Shown: positions 16,462 through 26,271, counted from the stretch's first letter. The stretch is 64,000 bases of DNA from JBKBKN01 sp046294625 (GCA_046294625.1 JBKBKN010000015.1:27846-91845), one strand, 5' to 3'. Numbers and translations are program-made. Notes: generated by a model not told the origin, from the letters alone.

Positions 16462-17730
16462 ATGCAACGACGTTTATTTCTTAGTCACATCACCAAAGCC
16501 TTAGGGACAACCGCTACACTCAGCGCTTTTCCGGCTCTTGCAGACTCACCTGAACTTGATTTTCTTGCCCAAGATGCACTTTCCACAGACGAAGATTTTT
16601 GGGCACAAGTGAAGCAAGCATACACTGTTTCTTCAAACATCATCAATCTGAACAATGGTGGCGTGAGCCCTCAACCCAAAGTGGTGCAGGAAACTTTCGA
16701 GCACTACAACAGGATGAGCAACGAAGCTCCGTCTTATTATATGTGGCGCATACTCGATCAGGGCAGAGAAGCATTGCGAAGTAGCCTTGCAGAACTCGCA
16801 GGGTGTTCGGCTGACGAAATCAGCATTAACCGAAATGCGACAGAAGCGCTCGATACCGTGATTTTTGGCTTGAAATTGAAGAAAGGTGATGAGGTGGTGC
16901 TCACTAAGCAAGACTACCCCAATATGCTCAATGCCTGGAAATGGCGTGAAAAACGGGATGAGATAAAGTTGAAATACATTAATCTTGAGTTGCCTTCAGA
17001 AGACGAAAATTATTTAGTCAAAGCATTTACGGAACAGTTTACCCCCAAAACTAAGGTGGTGCATATTACACATATCATCAATTGGAACGGACAAATTTTG
17101 CCGGTAAAGAAAATCGCCGCCGAAGCACGCAAGCGCAATATTCTGGTGATGGTGGATGGCGCACACACTTTTGCGCATTTAGATTTTAAAATTCCCGATC
17201 TGGATTGCGATTTTTTTGGCACGAGTCTGCACAAGTGGTTATGTGCTCCTTTTGGCAATGGTCTGCTTTACATTCGTAAACCATTGATTGCTTCCATTGC
17301 ACCCATGTTTCCTGGTAATGAACCGGAAAGCGACGATATTCGCAAGTTTGAAGCTTTGGGCACACGCTCTTTCCCTACCGAAATGGCCACAGGTAAAGCA
17401 ATCGATTTCCACCTAGGAATAGGTAGCAAAAGAAAGATGGAGCGCTTGCACTATTTAAAAAATTATTGGGCAGAGAAAGCTAATGAAATACCTGCTGTAA
17501 AAGTGCATACAAGCTTGAAACCGGAATGGGCATGTGCTTTATCTATTTTTTCGGTGCAGGGTAAAAAGCCACAAGAAATTGAACAATTCCTTTTTAAAGA
17601 AAAAGGCATTCACACGGTAGCGATTGAATGGGAAAACATCTCCGGCGTGCGTGTAACACCGCATGTTTACACTTCTTTGTATGATTTGGACAAATTGGTG
17701 GATGGCATTCGTAAACTTGCCAAGACTTAA
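16462..17730 (+). CDS. Tat-type exported class V PLP aminotransferase-like protein
   Basis: This 422-residue protein begins MQRRLFLSHITKALGTTATLSAFPALAD, a twin-arginine type signal with a hydrophobic core and an Ala-x-Ala-like cleavage site. The body is a class V fold-type I PLP enzyme (isopenicillin N epimerase / cysteine desulfurase superfamily). It has NNGGVSPQP at about 55-63, NRNATEAL at 113-120, MVDGAHTFAHLDF with the PLP-pairing Asp, and the Schiff-base Lys in GTSLHKWL. Class V enzymes of this subgroup act on amino acids or peptides, and the true substrate is unknown. Its position after the sulfur genes makes a cysteine-related substrate conceivable, but nothing proves it. Confidence 0.82.
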   Translation: MQRRLFLSHITKALGTTATLSAFPALADSPELDFLAQDALSTDEDFWAQVKQAYTVSSNIINLNNGGVSPQPKVVQETFEHYNRMSNEAPSYYMWRILDQGREALRSSLAELAGCSADEISINRNATEALDTVIFGLKLKKGDEVVLTKQDYPNMLNAWKWREKRDEIKLKYINLELPSEDENYLVKAFTEQFTPKTKVVHITHIINWNGQILPVKKIAAEARKRNILVMVDGAHTFAHLDFKIPDLDCDFFGTSLHKWLCAPFGNGLLYIRKPLIASIAPMFPGNEPESDDIRKFEALGTRSFPTEMATGKAIDFHLGIGSKRKMERLHYLKNYWAEKANEIPAVKVHTSLKPEWACALSIFSVQGKKPQEIEQFLFKEKGIHTVAIEWENISGVRVTPHVYTSLYDLDKLVDGIRKLAKT

Positions 17731-17756
17731 AGCGTTTTTCTGATAAACAAAATCAA

Positions 17757-18539
17757 ATGAGCAAGAAATATGCAATTGTCACCGGGGCTTCATCCGGGAT
17801 AGGATTAGAATTGGCCAGAATAATGGCGGTTGAGAAAATCAATCTGGTGTTGGTTGCAAGAAACCTAAACAGTTTAGCTGCTTTAAAAGATGAAATCCAA
17901 ACAGCATATCAAATTGATGTTCATTGTCTTGCCATAGATTTGAGCAAGCTGAATGCTTCACAAGAAGTTTATGATTATTGTGCTCAAAATGCACTTCAAA
18001 TTGAGTATTTAGTCAACAATGCGGGATTTGGTGATTTTGGATTTTTCGCTGAAAGTGAATGGTCTAAGCAAAATAAAATGATTCAACTCAACATTACTGC
18101 ATTAACCCAAATGACGCATCTTTTTCTTCCTGGTATGGTGAAGCAGGGAAGTGGACGCATTATGCAGGTGGCATCGGTGGCTTCATTTCTTCCCGGTCCA
18201 CTCATGAGTGTTTATTATGCTACGAAAGCCTATGTATTGCATTTTAGTGAAGCCATATCCAATGAATTGGAAGGAACAGGGGTAACCGTTACAGCGTTAT
18301 GTCCCGGTCCTACCACAAGCGGCTTTCAGGACGCAGCTGGCATGGGTGAAAGTAAATTGGTGAAAGACCGAAAATTACCTTCATCGGCCGAAGTGGCACG
18401 ATATGGTTTTAAAGCGATGATGCAAGGGAAAAGATTAGCCATTCACGGATTCAAAAATTATTTAATGGCTAATAGCGTTCGTTTTTCGCCCCGCGGCATG
18501 GTGCTTAAAGTTGCCCGAAAGATTCAGGATAAAAAATAA
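17757..18539 (+). CDS. short-chain dehydrogenase/reductase
   Basis: This 260-residue classical SDR has the cofactor motif TGASSGIG (residues 9-16), an acidic/basic pattern VLVARN after beta-2 that favours NADPH, NNAG, the catalytic Ser in VASVASF and YYATK (YxxxK). PGPTTSGF follows, typical of the DltE/YqjQ-like subgroup. The substrate is not deducible. It starts 26 bp after the PLP enzyme on the same strand, so they may be co-transcribed. Confidence 0.9.
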   Translation: MSKKYAIVTGASSGIGLELARIMAVEKINLVLVARNLNSLAALKDEIQTAYQIDVHCLAIDLSKLNASQEVYDYCAQNALQIEYLVNNAGFGDFGFFAESEWSKQNKMIQLNITALTQMTHLFLPGMVKQGSGRIMQVASVASFLPGPLMSVYYATKAYVLHFSEAISNELEGTGVTVTALCPGPTTSGFQDAAGMGESKLVKDRKLPSSAEVARYGFKAMMQGKRLAIHGFKNYLMANSVRFSPRGMVLKVARKIQDKK

Positions 18540-18555
18540 GTAAGAAAAAGGCTGG

Positions 18556-21078
18556 CTATTTTACGCTGATAATCTTTAATTCTGTCCTTCTATTGAGTTG
18601 TCGGCCAACATGTGTTTCGTTGGTTGCAATAGGTTGTGTGAAGCTGTATCCCTTGTAGGTGAGGCGATTTGCATCAATTCCGTTTTTAATAAGATAATCC
18701 ACTACCACTTTAGCTCTGCCTTCAGATAGCTTTTGATTATAACTCATTGAACCCACATTGTCGGTATGTCCGGAGATCTCAACCTTGATTCCCGGATATT
18801 TTTTCATGGTATTGGCCAATGTTTGTAAAGCATCATAGGTGTTGGGGCGGAAAGTGGTTTTATCGAAATCGAAAAAGATGTTTCTCAATACAACTTTAGA
18901 GCCATTGGCCAATTGCATCATTTCAATGTTTCTGGTAATTACCTGATCATTTTCAGAATAGGGGATAGGTAAAATCTCTGAATAGTTAAGATAACCCGGT
19001 GCTGAAACATTGATTTCATAAATCGCACCCCCAAACACGACTGCATCATAATTACCTTCATCCAGCATATAAGTCAGCACCGGAAATCCGTCAAGTTCTT
19101 TGATTTCCACTTCAGCCACAATTGGTTTCTTGGTTTTAGCATCGGTTATCTGGCCTTTGATTATGGTTTTAATATTTCTATCTAAGGGTTGCAGCTCATA
19201 ATTTCTTCTCAAAGTGTCCCCTTTCAGATTAAGTGTAAGGCTGATAGTGTCATGCATCATTCTGTAGCCCGGTGATTTAACCCTGAGTACATAGTCGCGA
19301 CCGGGGTCAAGGCTCCCTTTTACTGATCCGGCACTCACGGGCGAGTAAAAAGTGCTTATGTATTCTCCACTTGATGGGTCAATTACATCCATCTGTGTTC
19401 TAATAGGTACTTTGGTTTGCGCATCTACAACACTCACCCGAAGGTGTGCCTTATTATCTACACTAAGCTGAATATTACGTGCAACAATTTGCGAACCTGC
19501 AGAAAAGGGGAGATTTAATTCTTCTTCATAAGGTGCATATTTGTCAGAAGATACCTTGATGCGATAAATCTTACCCACCGGAAGATTAATCAATACTTCT
19601 CCATTGTTGTCACCACTATTGCGGAGTGCAACCTGCTCACCTGATTGCACATCGCGTACTTCCACTGCTGCGTTGAGTAATTTTCCTCTAAAGGTGTCAG
19701 TAATGCTAAATTGGAGCGAAGCCATGATTTCGGACTCTTCAAGGATATTCATCACATATATATCCTTGTCGCCATAGCCTTCTTCGCGATAGGATGCAAA
19801 ATAGGCTCTTTTAGAATCGGAGGACATGACAAAGAACACATCATCGTCGGGCGTATTAATAGGGTAACCTAAATTGATAGGTGACGACCACGAGCCATCG
19901 GACAAAAGCACTGATTTGAAAATATCAAATCCGCCCATGGAATTATGGCCTTTGGAGCTGTAGTAAAGCGTTTTCCCGTCTGGATGACAGAAGATGCCAT
20001 CCTCGTCGTATCCGGTATTGATGTGCTTGCCTATGTTCTTTGCCTTGCCAATATTACCTTTCTCGTCGATATCGGCATAATAAATGTCTTTTCCTCCTGC
20101 TGCAGAAGTGTCTTTGCGATTGCTGATAAAGTAAATTCTTTTCCCATCATGCGAATAGCTCGCATGGTTTTCGTATTCTTTGGTATTGATCTCTTTCAGG
20201 TTTCGTGGTTTACTCCATGTAATTCCCGATTGAGTAGTTTCATAAAGATCACCCCCATTATCGGTGCGATACATAATCAATTTCTTGCCATCGGATGTAA
20301 GATTGATAGTTGCATCATGATCTGCGGTATTGATTGGCGCGCCGATGTTTTTAGCTTCAACCCATTCACCTTCTACCTTATACGAAATATAAATGTCTTC
20401 AAACCACAAGGAGTCTACGGGATCCACCATTTTGCCCGTGGTCTCGTCGCGTCGTGAGGTGAACAATAATTTAGTTTCATCGGCATTGATTACCGGAGCG
20501 TAGTCAGGATATTTGGAGTTAACCTTAGGGCCAAGATTATCGATGCGCACTCTTACGGGTTTTTTAACCAAAACCTTACCACTCTCACATTCCTGAATTT
20601 TCTTGTTGGAGCGCACAATGAGACGTTTATCTTTCTCTGCATCTAACATGCTGATATGCTTTTTATACTGTTCTATGGCTTTATCAAATTCAAGACTGTA
20701 TTGAAAAGCTTGCCCAAGTGCATAAACATATTCAGGTTTTAGACGCTGCGGTGCCAAGTCAATGGCTCTTTGGAGATAAGGTAGGGCTCGGAGTTTATCA
20801 ACATTGAGGTTGAGATAGCAATTGCCAATCAGGTAATTTAATTCAGCATTATGCGGATTAAAAGCTGCTGCTTCAAGATAGTGTTCTATGGCCTGTGGAA
20901 AATACACCGGGCCGCGCATGAGATAATAATCCCCTTTGCGGTATTGCTCCATGGCATATTTGAAGCCTGCCTGACGATTGGGGAAATTCTTTTCTTCAAA
21001 ATCTATATTCTGCTGTGAGAATGTCAGTAATGCCTGGAAACTAAAAAGGATGGCAATAAGATATTTTAAGGTATTCAT
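18556..21078 (-). CDS. OmpA-family protein with TPR, PD40 and carboxypeptidase-regulatory domains (PorE-like)
   Basis: This 840-residue protein has a signal peptide (MNTLKYLIAILFSFQALLTFS-Q). The order is TPRs at about 30-160, a PD40/WD40-like beta-propeller at about 195-440 (repeated YSHDGKRIYFISNRK, HPDGKTLYYSSKG, SSDSKRAYFASYR), carboxypeptidase-regulatory-like repeats at about 450-710, and a C-terminal OmpA domain at 725-840 (IFFDFDKTTFRPNT, SGHTDNVGS, LSEGRAKVVVDYL). This order is that of PorE, a peptidoglycan-binding T9SS component of Porphyromonas gingivalis. Many genomes carry several similar proteins, so PorE identity is likely but not certain. No other por/gld genes are adjacent. 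Confidence 0.85.
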   Translation of the reverse strand: MNTLKYLIAILFSFQALLTFSQQNIDFEEKNFPNRQAGFKYAMEQYRKGDYYLMRGPVYFPQAIEHYLEAAAFNPHNAELNYLIGNCYLNLNVDKLRALPYLQRAIDLAPQRLKPEYVYALGQAFQYSLEFDKAIEQYKKHISMLDAEKDKRLIVRSNKKIQECESGKVLVKKPVRVRIDNLGPKVNSKYPDYAPVINADETKLLFTSRRDETTGKMVDPVDSLWFEDIYISYKVEGEWVEAKNIGAPINTADHDATINLTSDGKKLIMYRTDNGGDLYETTQSGITWSKPRNLKEINTKEYENHASYSHDGKRIYFISNRKDTSAAGGKDIYYADIDEKGNIGKAKNIGKHINTGYDEDGIFCHPDGKTLYYSSKGHNSMGGFDIFKSVLLSDGSWSSPINLGYPINTPDDDVFFVMSSDSKRAYFASYREEGYGDKDIYVMNILEESEIMASLQFSITDTFRGKLLNAAVEVRDVQSGEQVALRNSGDNNGEVLINLPVGKIYRIKVSSDKYAPYEEELNLPFSAGSQIVARNIQLSVDNKAHLRVSVVDAQTKVPIRTQMDVIDPSSGEYISTFYSPVSAGSVKGSLDPGRDYVLRVKSPGYRMMHDTISLTLNLKGDTLRRNYELQPLDRNIKTIIKGQITDAKTKKPIVAEVEIKELDGFPVLTYMLDEGNYDAVVFGGAIYEINVSAPGYLNYSEILPIPYSENDQVITRNIEMMQLANGSKVVLRNIFFDFDKTTFRPNTYDALQTLANTMKKYPGIKVEISGHTDNVGSMSYNQKLSEGRAKVVVDYLIKNGIDANRLTYKGYSFTQPIATNETHVGRQLNRRTELKIISVK

Positions 21079-21206
21079 TTTGGTTTATAGGTAGTTTCAG
21101 CAGTAAGTTCTTCATTACGAATTTAGGGTATCGCAACAAACTGTACATTACAAAAACACAAAATTATTAACATCATAGAATCGCGCTTTAAATGATGCAA
21201 CGAAAC

Positions 21207-21234
21207 AAAAAAGGCAGGTAATTAACCTGCCTTT
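21207..21234 (-). terminator. rho-independent terminator of ppiD-like gene
   Basis: AAAGGCAGGT (21210-21219) pairs with ACCTGCCTTT (21225-21234) around AATTA. The A run at 21207-21212 is the U tract on the minus strand. Confidence 0.88.
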
Positions 21235-21256
21235 GTGATGAAAATTATTTTTGATT

Positions 21257-23383
21257 TTAGAAGAATCTAGCTCGGTTGTCTACAATATTGGCCTTTTTGG
21301 TCAAAGCTTGATTCATCAACCCATCTACACGGAATCTTGCATTGTTCGAAAGTTGTTTTTTCTTATCATCCCAATTTTCCGGTTTTTCACCTTCTGATTC
21401 GCGCGCTGTTACTTGAATAATAAACACAGCATTGTTTCCGATAATAGGTGCTGAAATTTTATTCAAAGCCAAACCAAAAGCATTGCCAAGCACTTTGGGC
21501 TCATATCCATAATTTGGAATAGAATAAGAAGCATAGGTAATTCTGTTACCATCTTCAACCTGAAGATTCAACTTCGATGCAATCGCTTCCATATCTGTGG
21601 CACCTGATGCAGCTTGTGCAAACTTTTCAGCTACTTGTTTTCCTTTTTTCCATTTGATCACCGCTGGCTCAATCGTAGTTTTCATTTGATCTAATGGAGG
21701 AATGCCTTTAGACTTAACATTAACCAAAGATCCAACTACAAAAACATCGCCGATGCTAAACACTTTTGATACGTCACCAATTCTCGTTTTCTCATCAAAG
21801 GCCCAACGCACTAACTCGCGTGATTCTTGCAAATCGTTTATGCGACGATCGGAAATTCTCAAACCATCGTAAGGAACGATATAATAGTTCTTCTCTTCGG
21901 CCAGTTTCTTGAAAGTTTGGTAGTTGTTAGCATTACCGGCAAACTCATCAGCATTGTAGTACACCTTCGACTCAGTTTCGGAGCTAGCCGTTATACGTTT
22001 TTTCACTTCTGCTAATTTTACCTTATTTCTTGGTCTGGTTTTTTCAAGTATGTTGATGAGATGGGCGCCATAAGGAGACTCTACCGTAACTAAATCGCCT
22101 GCTTTCCCGTTGAAGCAGGCATCGTTGAATGTAGGTACCATCATACCTTCAGTAAACCATCCTAAATCACCGCCATTTTCTTTCGAACCGGGGTCATCAC
22201 TAAATCGGCGAGCAAGATCTGCAAAGTTTTTACCTTTTTTCACTTCACTTTTTAAACTATCGGCACGACGCATAGCAGTTGCCATATCAAGGCCATTTTG
22301 AGTTGAAATTAAGATATGGCGTGCTTTTACAGAGTCAGACATTGCTTTGAAAGCTACAATCTTTGCAATCTTGATGAAGTTATCTTCAAAGTAAGGGCCC
22401 AGCACATTTCCTACTGATCCATTTACTGCTGCATCACTAATCACGGGAGGGATTTTTGCCGCAGGTATAAAGTCACCAAAAGATGGTTCATCAGAATTTA
22501 AAAATACGAATGCGGAATCGTTTTCTGCATTTTTAAATTCGTCAACCAATTCCTGCATGCTGTTCACCACAGCTTCTCTATCTTGCGGGCTTGGTGCTAC
22601 ATTGAATACAACATATTCTATCCGACGTGTCTCTTCAGCTTGCTCATATTCATGTTTCCGTTCATTGTAAAACGTTTTGAAATCTTCGTCAGTCAATTTC
22701 ACTGTGGTATCAGGAATGACATCAAGATTTTGTGCAATTAGACGGAAAGTGGCATAGTCGTTTTTATCGGTGAAGTCGCGGCGCGCTTGTAGCGTAGTGT
22801 AATACATGCTCTTTTTCACAAGATTGGCATATTTAGTTTTCATTCGCGATTTTTTCAATTGCTCTTCAAAGTCAATCCAGTTTTTGCGCATACGACCATC
22901 CGGATCAGCCTCTTCGGTGAGTCTGTTTCTTAGGAAGTCAAGCACTTTGTCTTTTGAAAATTCGCCGGTAATGGAATCTTTAAAAATCGGAATGTTGCTC
23001 ACTTGTTGATCAACATTATTGCCGGCAATCATATCGAAAAGTTCTGCCGGGCTAACAGCAACCCCAGCTTTAGCGTGTTGCACCGAAAACACATGCTTGT
23101 CGATTAGTTCATTCCAGATTTGATCGACAATTTGTTGACGGGTGTTCTCGTCAATGTTAGAAGTGCCACTAGCATTCTTTACATTTTCTTCATACTGCAC
23201 AAATTTTTCATTGAATTCCTGTGCAGATATTTTCACTCCATTGATTTCTCCAACGTCAAGGCTGCGGCCGAAAAGCACATTACTTCCGGAAACTAAGTCG
23301 GTGAGAATAAAGGCAAGTAATGCCAAACCTACAAGTACGATGAGCAAACCTGATCTGTTGCGTATTTTTTCTAAAACTGCCAT
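21257..23383 (-). CDS. PpiD/SurA-type periplasmic peptidyl-prolyl isomerase
   Basis: This 708-residue protein has one uncleaved N-terminal membrane anchor (about residues 12-30), a SurA_N/PpiD chaperone region, and a parvulin rotamase domain at about 350-455 (KARHILIST, FADLARRFSDDPGSKENGGDLGWF, PYGAHLINI). It would be held at the outer face of the inner membrane and help fold newly exported outer-membrane and secreted proteins. The PPIase core seems complete. The gene diverges from the photolyase gene. The PorE-like gene lies downstream on the same strand beyond the terminator. Confidence 0.9.
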   Translation of the reverse strand: MAVLEKIRNRSGLLIVLVGLALLAFILTDLVSGSNVLFGRSLDVGEINGVKISAQEFNEKFVQYEENVKNASGTSNIDENTRQQIVDQIWNELIDKHVFSVQHAKAGVAVSPAELFDMIAGNNVDQQVSNIPIFKDSITGEFSKDKVLDFLRNRLTEEADPDGRMRKNWIDFEEQLKKSRMKTKYANLVKKSMYYTTLQARRDFTDKNDYATFRLIAQNLDVIPDTTVKLTDEDFKTFYNERKHEYEQAEETRRIEYVVFNVAPSPQDREAVVNSMQELVDEFKNAENDSAFVFLNSDEPSFGDFIPAAKIPPVISDAAVNGSVGNVLGPYFEDNFIKIAKIVAFKAMSDSVKARHILISTQNGLDMATAMRRADSLKSEVKKGKNFADLARRFSDDPGSKENGGDLGWFTEGMMVPTFNDACFNGKAGDLVTVESPYGAHLINILEKTRPRNKVKLAEVKKRITASSETESKVYYNADEFAGNANNYQTFKKLAEEKNYYIVPYDGLRISDRRINDLQESRELVRWAFDEKTRIGDVSKVFSIGDVFVVGSLVNVKSKGIPPLDQMKTTIEPAVIKWKKGKQVAEKFAQAASGATDMEAIASKLNLQVEDGNRITYASYSIPNYGYEPKVLGNAFGLALNKISAPIIGNNAVFIIQVTARESEGEKPENWDDKKKQLSNNARFRVDGLMNQALTKKANIVDNRARFF

Positions 23384-23657
23384 AGTTTTTTAATGCGTAT
23401 ACTGTTTAATTTTTGGGGTGCGAATATACAATTTATTCAACTTACTGTAATTTATTTTTAATTACCATCTTGCGGAGATAGCTTACGCAGGGAAACTAAG
23501 ATGGTTGCAGTAATAATCGTAGCTCGTAATTGCTAACTTTTGAGTGTTTGATTGTGAATGAATTAGCATCTGTTAGACTTTTTTTATCAGTCTGATGAGA
23601 AAACATACTGAACGCAACCTTTTGACCTTTTGGGGGTTTCACCTGAAAAAAATATAC
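23384..23657. other. intergenic region between ppiD-like and photolyase genes
   Basis: This 274-bp region holds no gene. It contains an inverted repeat ACCATCTT (23464-23471) with AAGATGGT (23498-23505), and at 23541-23581 a TTTTGAGTGTTTGATTGTGAATG segment that weakly resembles the repeat units at 7.2-7.6 kb. Confidence 0.5.
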
Positions 23658-25193
23658 ATGGCTCAAACTCTTCGGCTCTTGCTCGGCGATCAGCTCAACG
23701 CTTCTCACTCATGGTTCAGCACCACTGATGATAGTGTACTTTATGTGATGATGGAGATGCGGCAAGAGACGGATTATGTACGTCATCATGCGCAGAAAAT
23801 TATTGGCTTTTTTGCGGCTATGCGCCAGTTTGCTAAAGAGAGACAGCTTGAAGGTCATCAACTTCATTACATCAAAATCTCTGATGTGGACAATAAGCAA
23901 TCCTTGCATGGCAATCTCCTTTGGATGATTGAAAAACATGATATCACTCATTTTGAGTATCAGTTGCCAGATGAATATCGGCTCGATGAACAATTGAAAG
24001 AATTTTGCTCCGGACTAAGCATCTCCTTTCAAGCGATTGATACGGAACATTTCTTAACCGACCGTTCGGAACTCAAAAACATTTTTGAAGGCAAGAAGAC
24101 CTATCTGATGGAAACTTTTTACCGAAAAATCAGAGCAAAGTATCATGTTTTGATGGAGGGGAGTGATCCTGTAGGAGGAAAGTGGAATTTTGATCACGAC
24201 AACCGGAATCATTATGATGGGAAGGTGCCATTGCCGGCAATGATTATGTCACAGACTAATCAAGAGACTTTGTGGGAAGAGATCACAGCCGCGGGTGTTC
24301 TGAGTTTTGGTGAGCCAAATGAGAAAAACTTTATTTGGCCCATTAGCCGGGCTTCTGCTTTGTCATTGATGAACGAGTTTATGCTCAAGGCCTTGCCTGC
24401 GTTTGGTCGATACCAGGATGCGATGCATGAACAAAGTCCCTGGCTTTTTCATTCGCGTCTATCTTTTGCGATGAATGTGAAGCTATTACATCCTTTAGAA
24501 GTAGTTAATGCGGCGATTGACACATGGAGAATGAATGAGTCTGTCATTGACTTAGCACAGCTGGAAGGGTTTATCCGTCAAATTATTGGCTGGCGAGAAT
24601 ATATGCGCGGAGTGTATTGGGCGCAGATGCCGGAATATGCAGAAAAGAATTATTTTGGCAATAAACGGAAGTTGCCGGAGTGGTTTTGGACAGGAGATAC
24701 TAAAATGAATTGTCAGAAGCATGCCATCGGACAATCTTTAAAATATGCCTATGCGCATCACATTCAACGTTTAATGGTTACCGGAAACTTTGCCTTGTTG
24801 GCGGGAATTCATCCCGACGCGGTAGATGCCTGGTATTTGGGGGTTTATATTGACGCAATAGAATGGGTAGAAATCACGAATACACGCGGTATGAGCCAAT
24901 TCGCTGATGGCGGGTTGGTGGCCACCAAACCCTATACATCAAGCGCCAACTACATCAATAAAATGAGCAACTATTGCAAAGGTTGCTATTACGATCACAG
25001 CAAGCGATATGGCGAAAAAGCTTGCCCTTTCAATTCACTTTATTGGGACTTTCATATTCGCAACAGGGATTTATTGGGCAAAAATCCACGTATTGGCATG
25101 GTATATCGCAATATAGATAAGATGCCTACTGATGAGCGGGCTAAGATTCAAGCTCAGGCTGACAAATACCTAAGCGAGATTGATCAGCTGTGA
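23658..25193 (+). CDS. iron-sulfur (6-4) photolyase / bacterial cryptochrome (PhrB type)
   Basis: With ATG 23658 as start the protein has 511 residues. An in-frame ATG at 23595 would add 21 residues not typical of the family, which begins near LRLLLGDQLN. The N-terminal alpha/beta domain and C-terminal FAD domain match the FeS-BCP group. Four cysteines, C352, C440, C443 and C456, have exactly the spacing of the [4Fe-4S] ligands of Agrobacterium PhrB (350/438/441/454). The enzyme repairs UV (6-4) photoproducts in DNA using blue light. It is alone on its strand and convergent with prfA, 4 bp away. Confidence 0.93.
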   Translation: MAQTLRLLLGDQLNASHSWFSTTDDSVLYVMMEMRQETDYVRHHAQKIIGFFAAMRQFAKERQLEGHQLHYIKISDVDNKQSLHGNLLWMIEKHDITHFEYQLPDEYRLDEQLKEFCSGLSISFQAIDTEHFLTDRSELKNIFEGKKTYLMETFYRKIRAKYHVLMEGSDPVGGKWNFDHDNRNHYDGKVPLPAMIMSQTNQETLWEEITAAGVLSFGEPNEKNFIWPISRASALSLMNEFMLKALPAFGRYQDAMHEQSPWLFHSRLSFAMNVKLLHPLEVVNAAIDTWRMNESVIDLAQLEGFIRQIIGWREYMRGVYWAQMPEYAEKNYFGNKRKLPEWFWTGDTKMNCQKHAIGQSLKYAYAHHIQRLMVTGNFALLAGIHPDAVDAWYLGVYIDAIEWVEITNTRGMSQFADGGLVATKPYTSSANYINKMSNYCKGCYYDHSKRYGEKACPFNSLYWDFHIRNRDLLGKNPRIGMVYRNIDKMPTDERAKIQAQADKYLSEIDQL

Positions 25194-25197
25194 TATA

Positions 25198-26271
25198 TCA
25201 GAGTGTAGCGCCCTCTTTCATTCGCTCAGCATTTTCGGCCACCTGAATCGCATCAATCACATCATCTATTTCTCCATCCATAAAAGCAGAAAGATTGTAC
25301 ATCGTGTAGCCTATTCGATGGTCTGTCACTCTACTTTGGGGGTAGTTATAAGTGCGAATTTTAGCAGAGCGGTCTCCGGTCGAAACCATCGTTTTTCTGC
25401 GCTTCGAAACTTCATCTAAATGTTTCTGAAGTTCAATTTCATAGAGTTTGGTGCGCAGCATCTGCATGGCCATTTCACGGTTTTTGAGCTGCGATCGCGC
25501 CACTTGGCACACTACCACAATACCGCTGGGCTTGTGCGTCAATTGTACTTTGGTTTCTACTTTGTTTACATTTTGACCACCAGCCCCCCCTGATCGGGAA
25601 GTTTGAAATTCAATATCAGCTGGGTTGAGCTCCACATCTACTTCGTCTGCTTCGGGCAACACCACCACAGTGGCAGCAGAAGTGTGCACACGGCCTTGAG
25701 TTTCTGTTTCCGGAACTCTTTGCACGCGATGAACACCCGATTCATACTTCATCCGGCCATAAACATTTTCTCCGATAATATTGAAAACAATTTCTTTATA
25801 GCCTCCGGCTGTGCCTTCGTTAAGATCGACGATTTCTACCTTCCAGCCTTGTTTTTCGCAGTATTTGTTATACATTCTGAATAGGTCTCCAGCAAAGATA
25901 GATGCTTCGTCTCCGCCTGTTCCGGCCCTGATTTCCATCACAGCGTTACGGCTATCCTCAGGGTCTTGTGGAATAAGTAAAATGCGAATTTCTTCTTCGA
26001 GTTTTTCTTTTCTTATTTCAAGTTCATCCACTTCGGTTTTGGCCAATTCCCTGAATTCTGGATCACTTTCATTGTTGAGCACATGCTTCGCTGATTCAAG
26101 CTTTTCCAAAATATCTTTGTACACATGATACACATCTACCACACGACCAAGTTCTTTATATTCTTTGTTGAGCATTTTGAAGCGCTTCATGTCGGCTACT
26201 GTTCCCGGGTCGGAGAGCAATAGTTCTACTTCTTGAAATCTGCCTACAATAGCTTCTAATTTATTCAGCAT
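25198..26271 (-). CDS. prfA: peptide chain release factor 1
   Basis: With the ATG at 26271 the product is MLNKLEAIVGRFQEVE..., 357 residues, the usual RF1 length. A start further upstream at 26301 would add ten residues outside the family. The GGQ loop (RSGGAGGQNVNKVETKVQLTHKPSG) is intact and drives peptidyl-tRNA hydrolysis at UAA and UAG codons. The C-terminal end (NREMAMQMLRTKLYEIE) is RF1-like and no frameshift signal of the RF2 kind is present. Confidence 0.95.
   Translation of the reverse strand: MLNKLEAIVGRFQEVELLLSDPGTVADMKRFKMLNKEYKELGRVVDVYHVYKDILEKLESAKHVLNNESDPEFRELAKTEVDELEIRKEKLEEEIRILLIPQDPEDSRNAVMEIRAGTGGDEASIFAGDLFRMYNKYCEKQGWKVEIVDLNEGTAGGYKEIVFNIIGENVYGRMKYESGVHRVQRVPETETQGRVHTSAATVVVLPEADEVDVELNPADIEFQTSRSGGAGGQNVNKVETKVQLTHKPSGIVVVCQVARSQLKNREMAMQMLRTKLYEIELQKHLDEVSKRRKTMVSTGDRSAKIRTYNYPQSRVTDHRIGYTMYNLSAFMDGEIDDVIDAIQVAENAERMKEGATL

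Noticed and set aside
19945..20457. A 170-residue open frame opposite the PorE-like gene
   Set aside because: It lies wholly inside the strong minus-strand coding sequence, and its composition is that of an antisense shadow.
23595..23657. N-terminal extension of the photolyase from ATG 23595
   Set aside because: The added 21 residues lie before the family's usual start (LRLLLGDQLN) and are not needed for the fold, so ATG 23658 was chosen.
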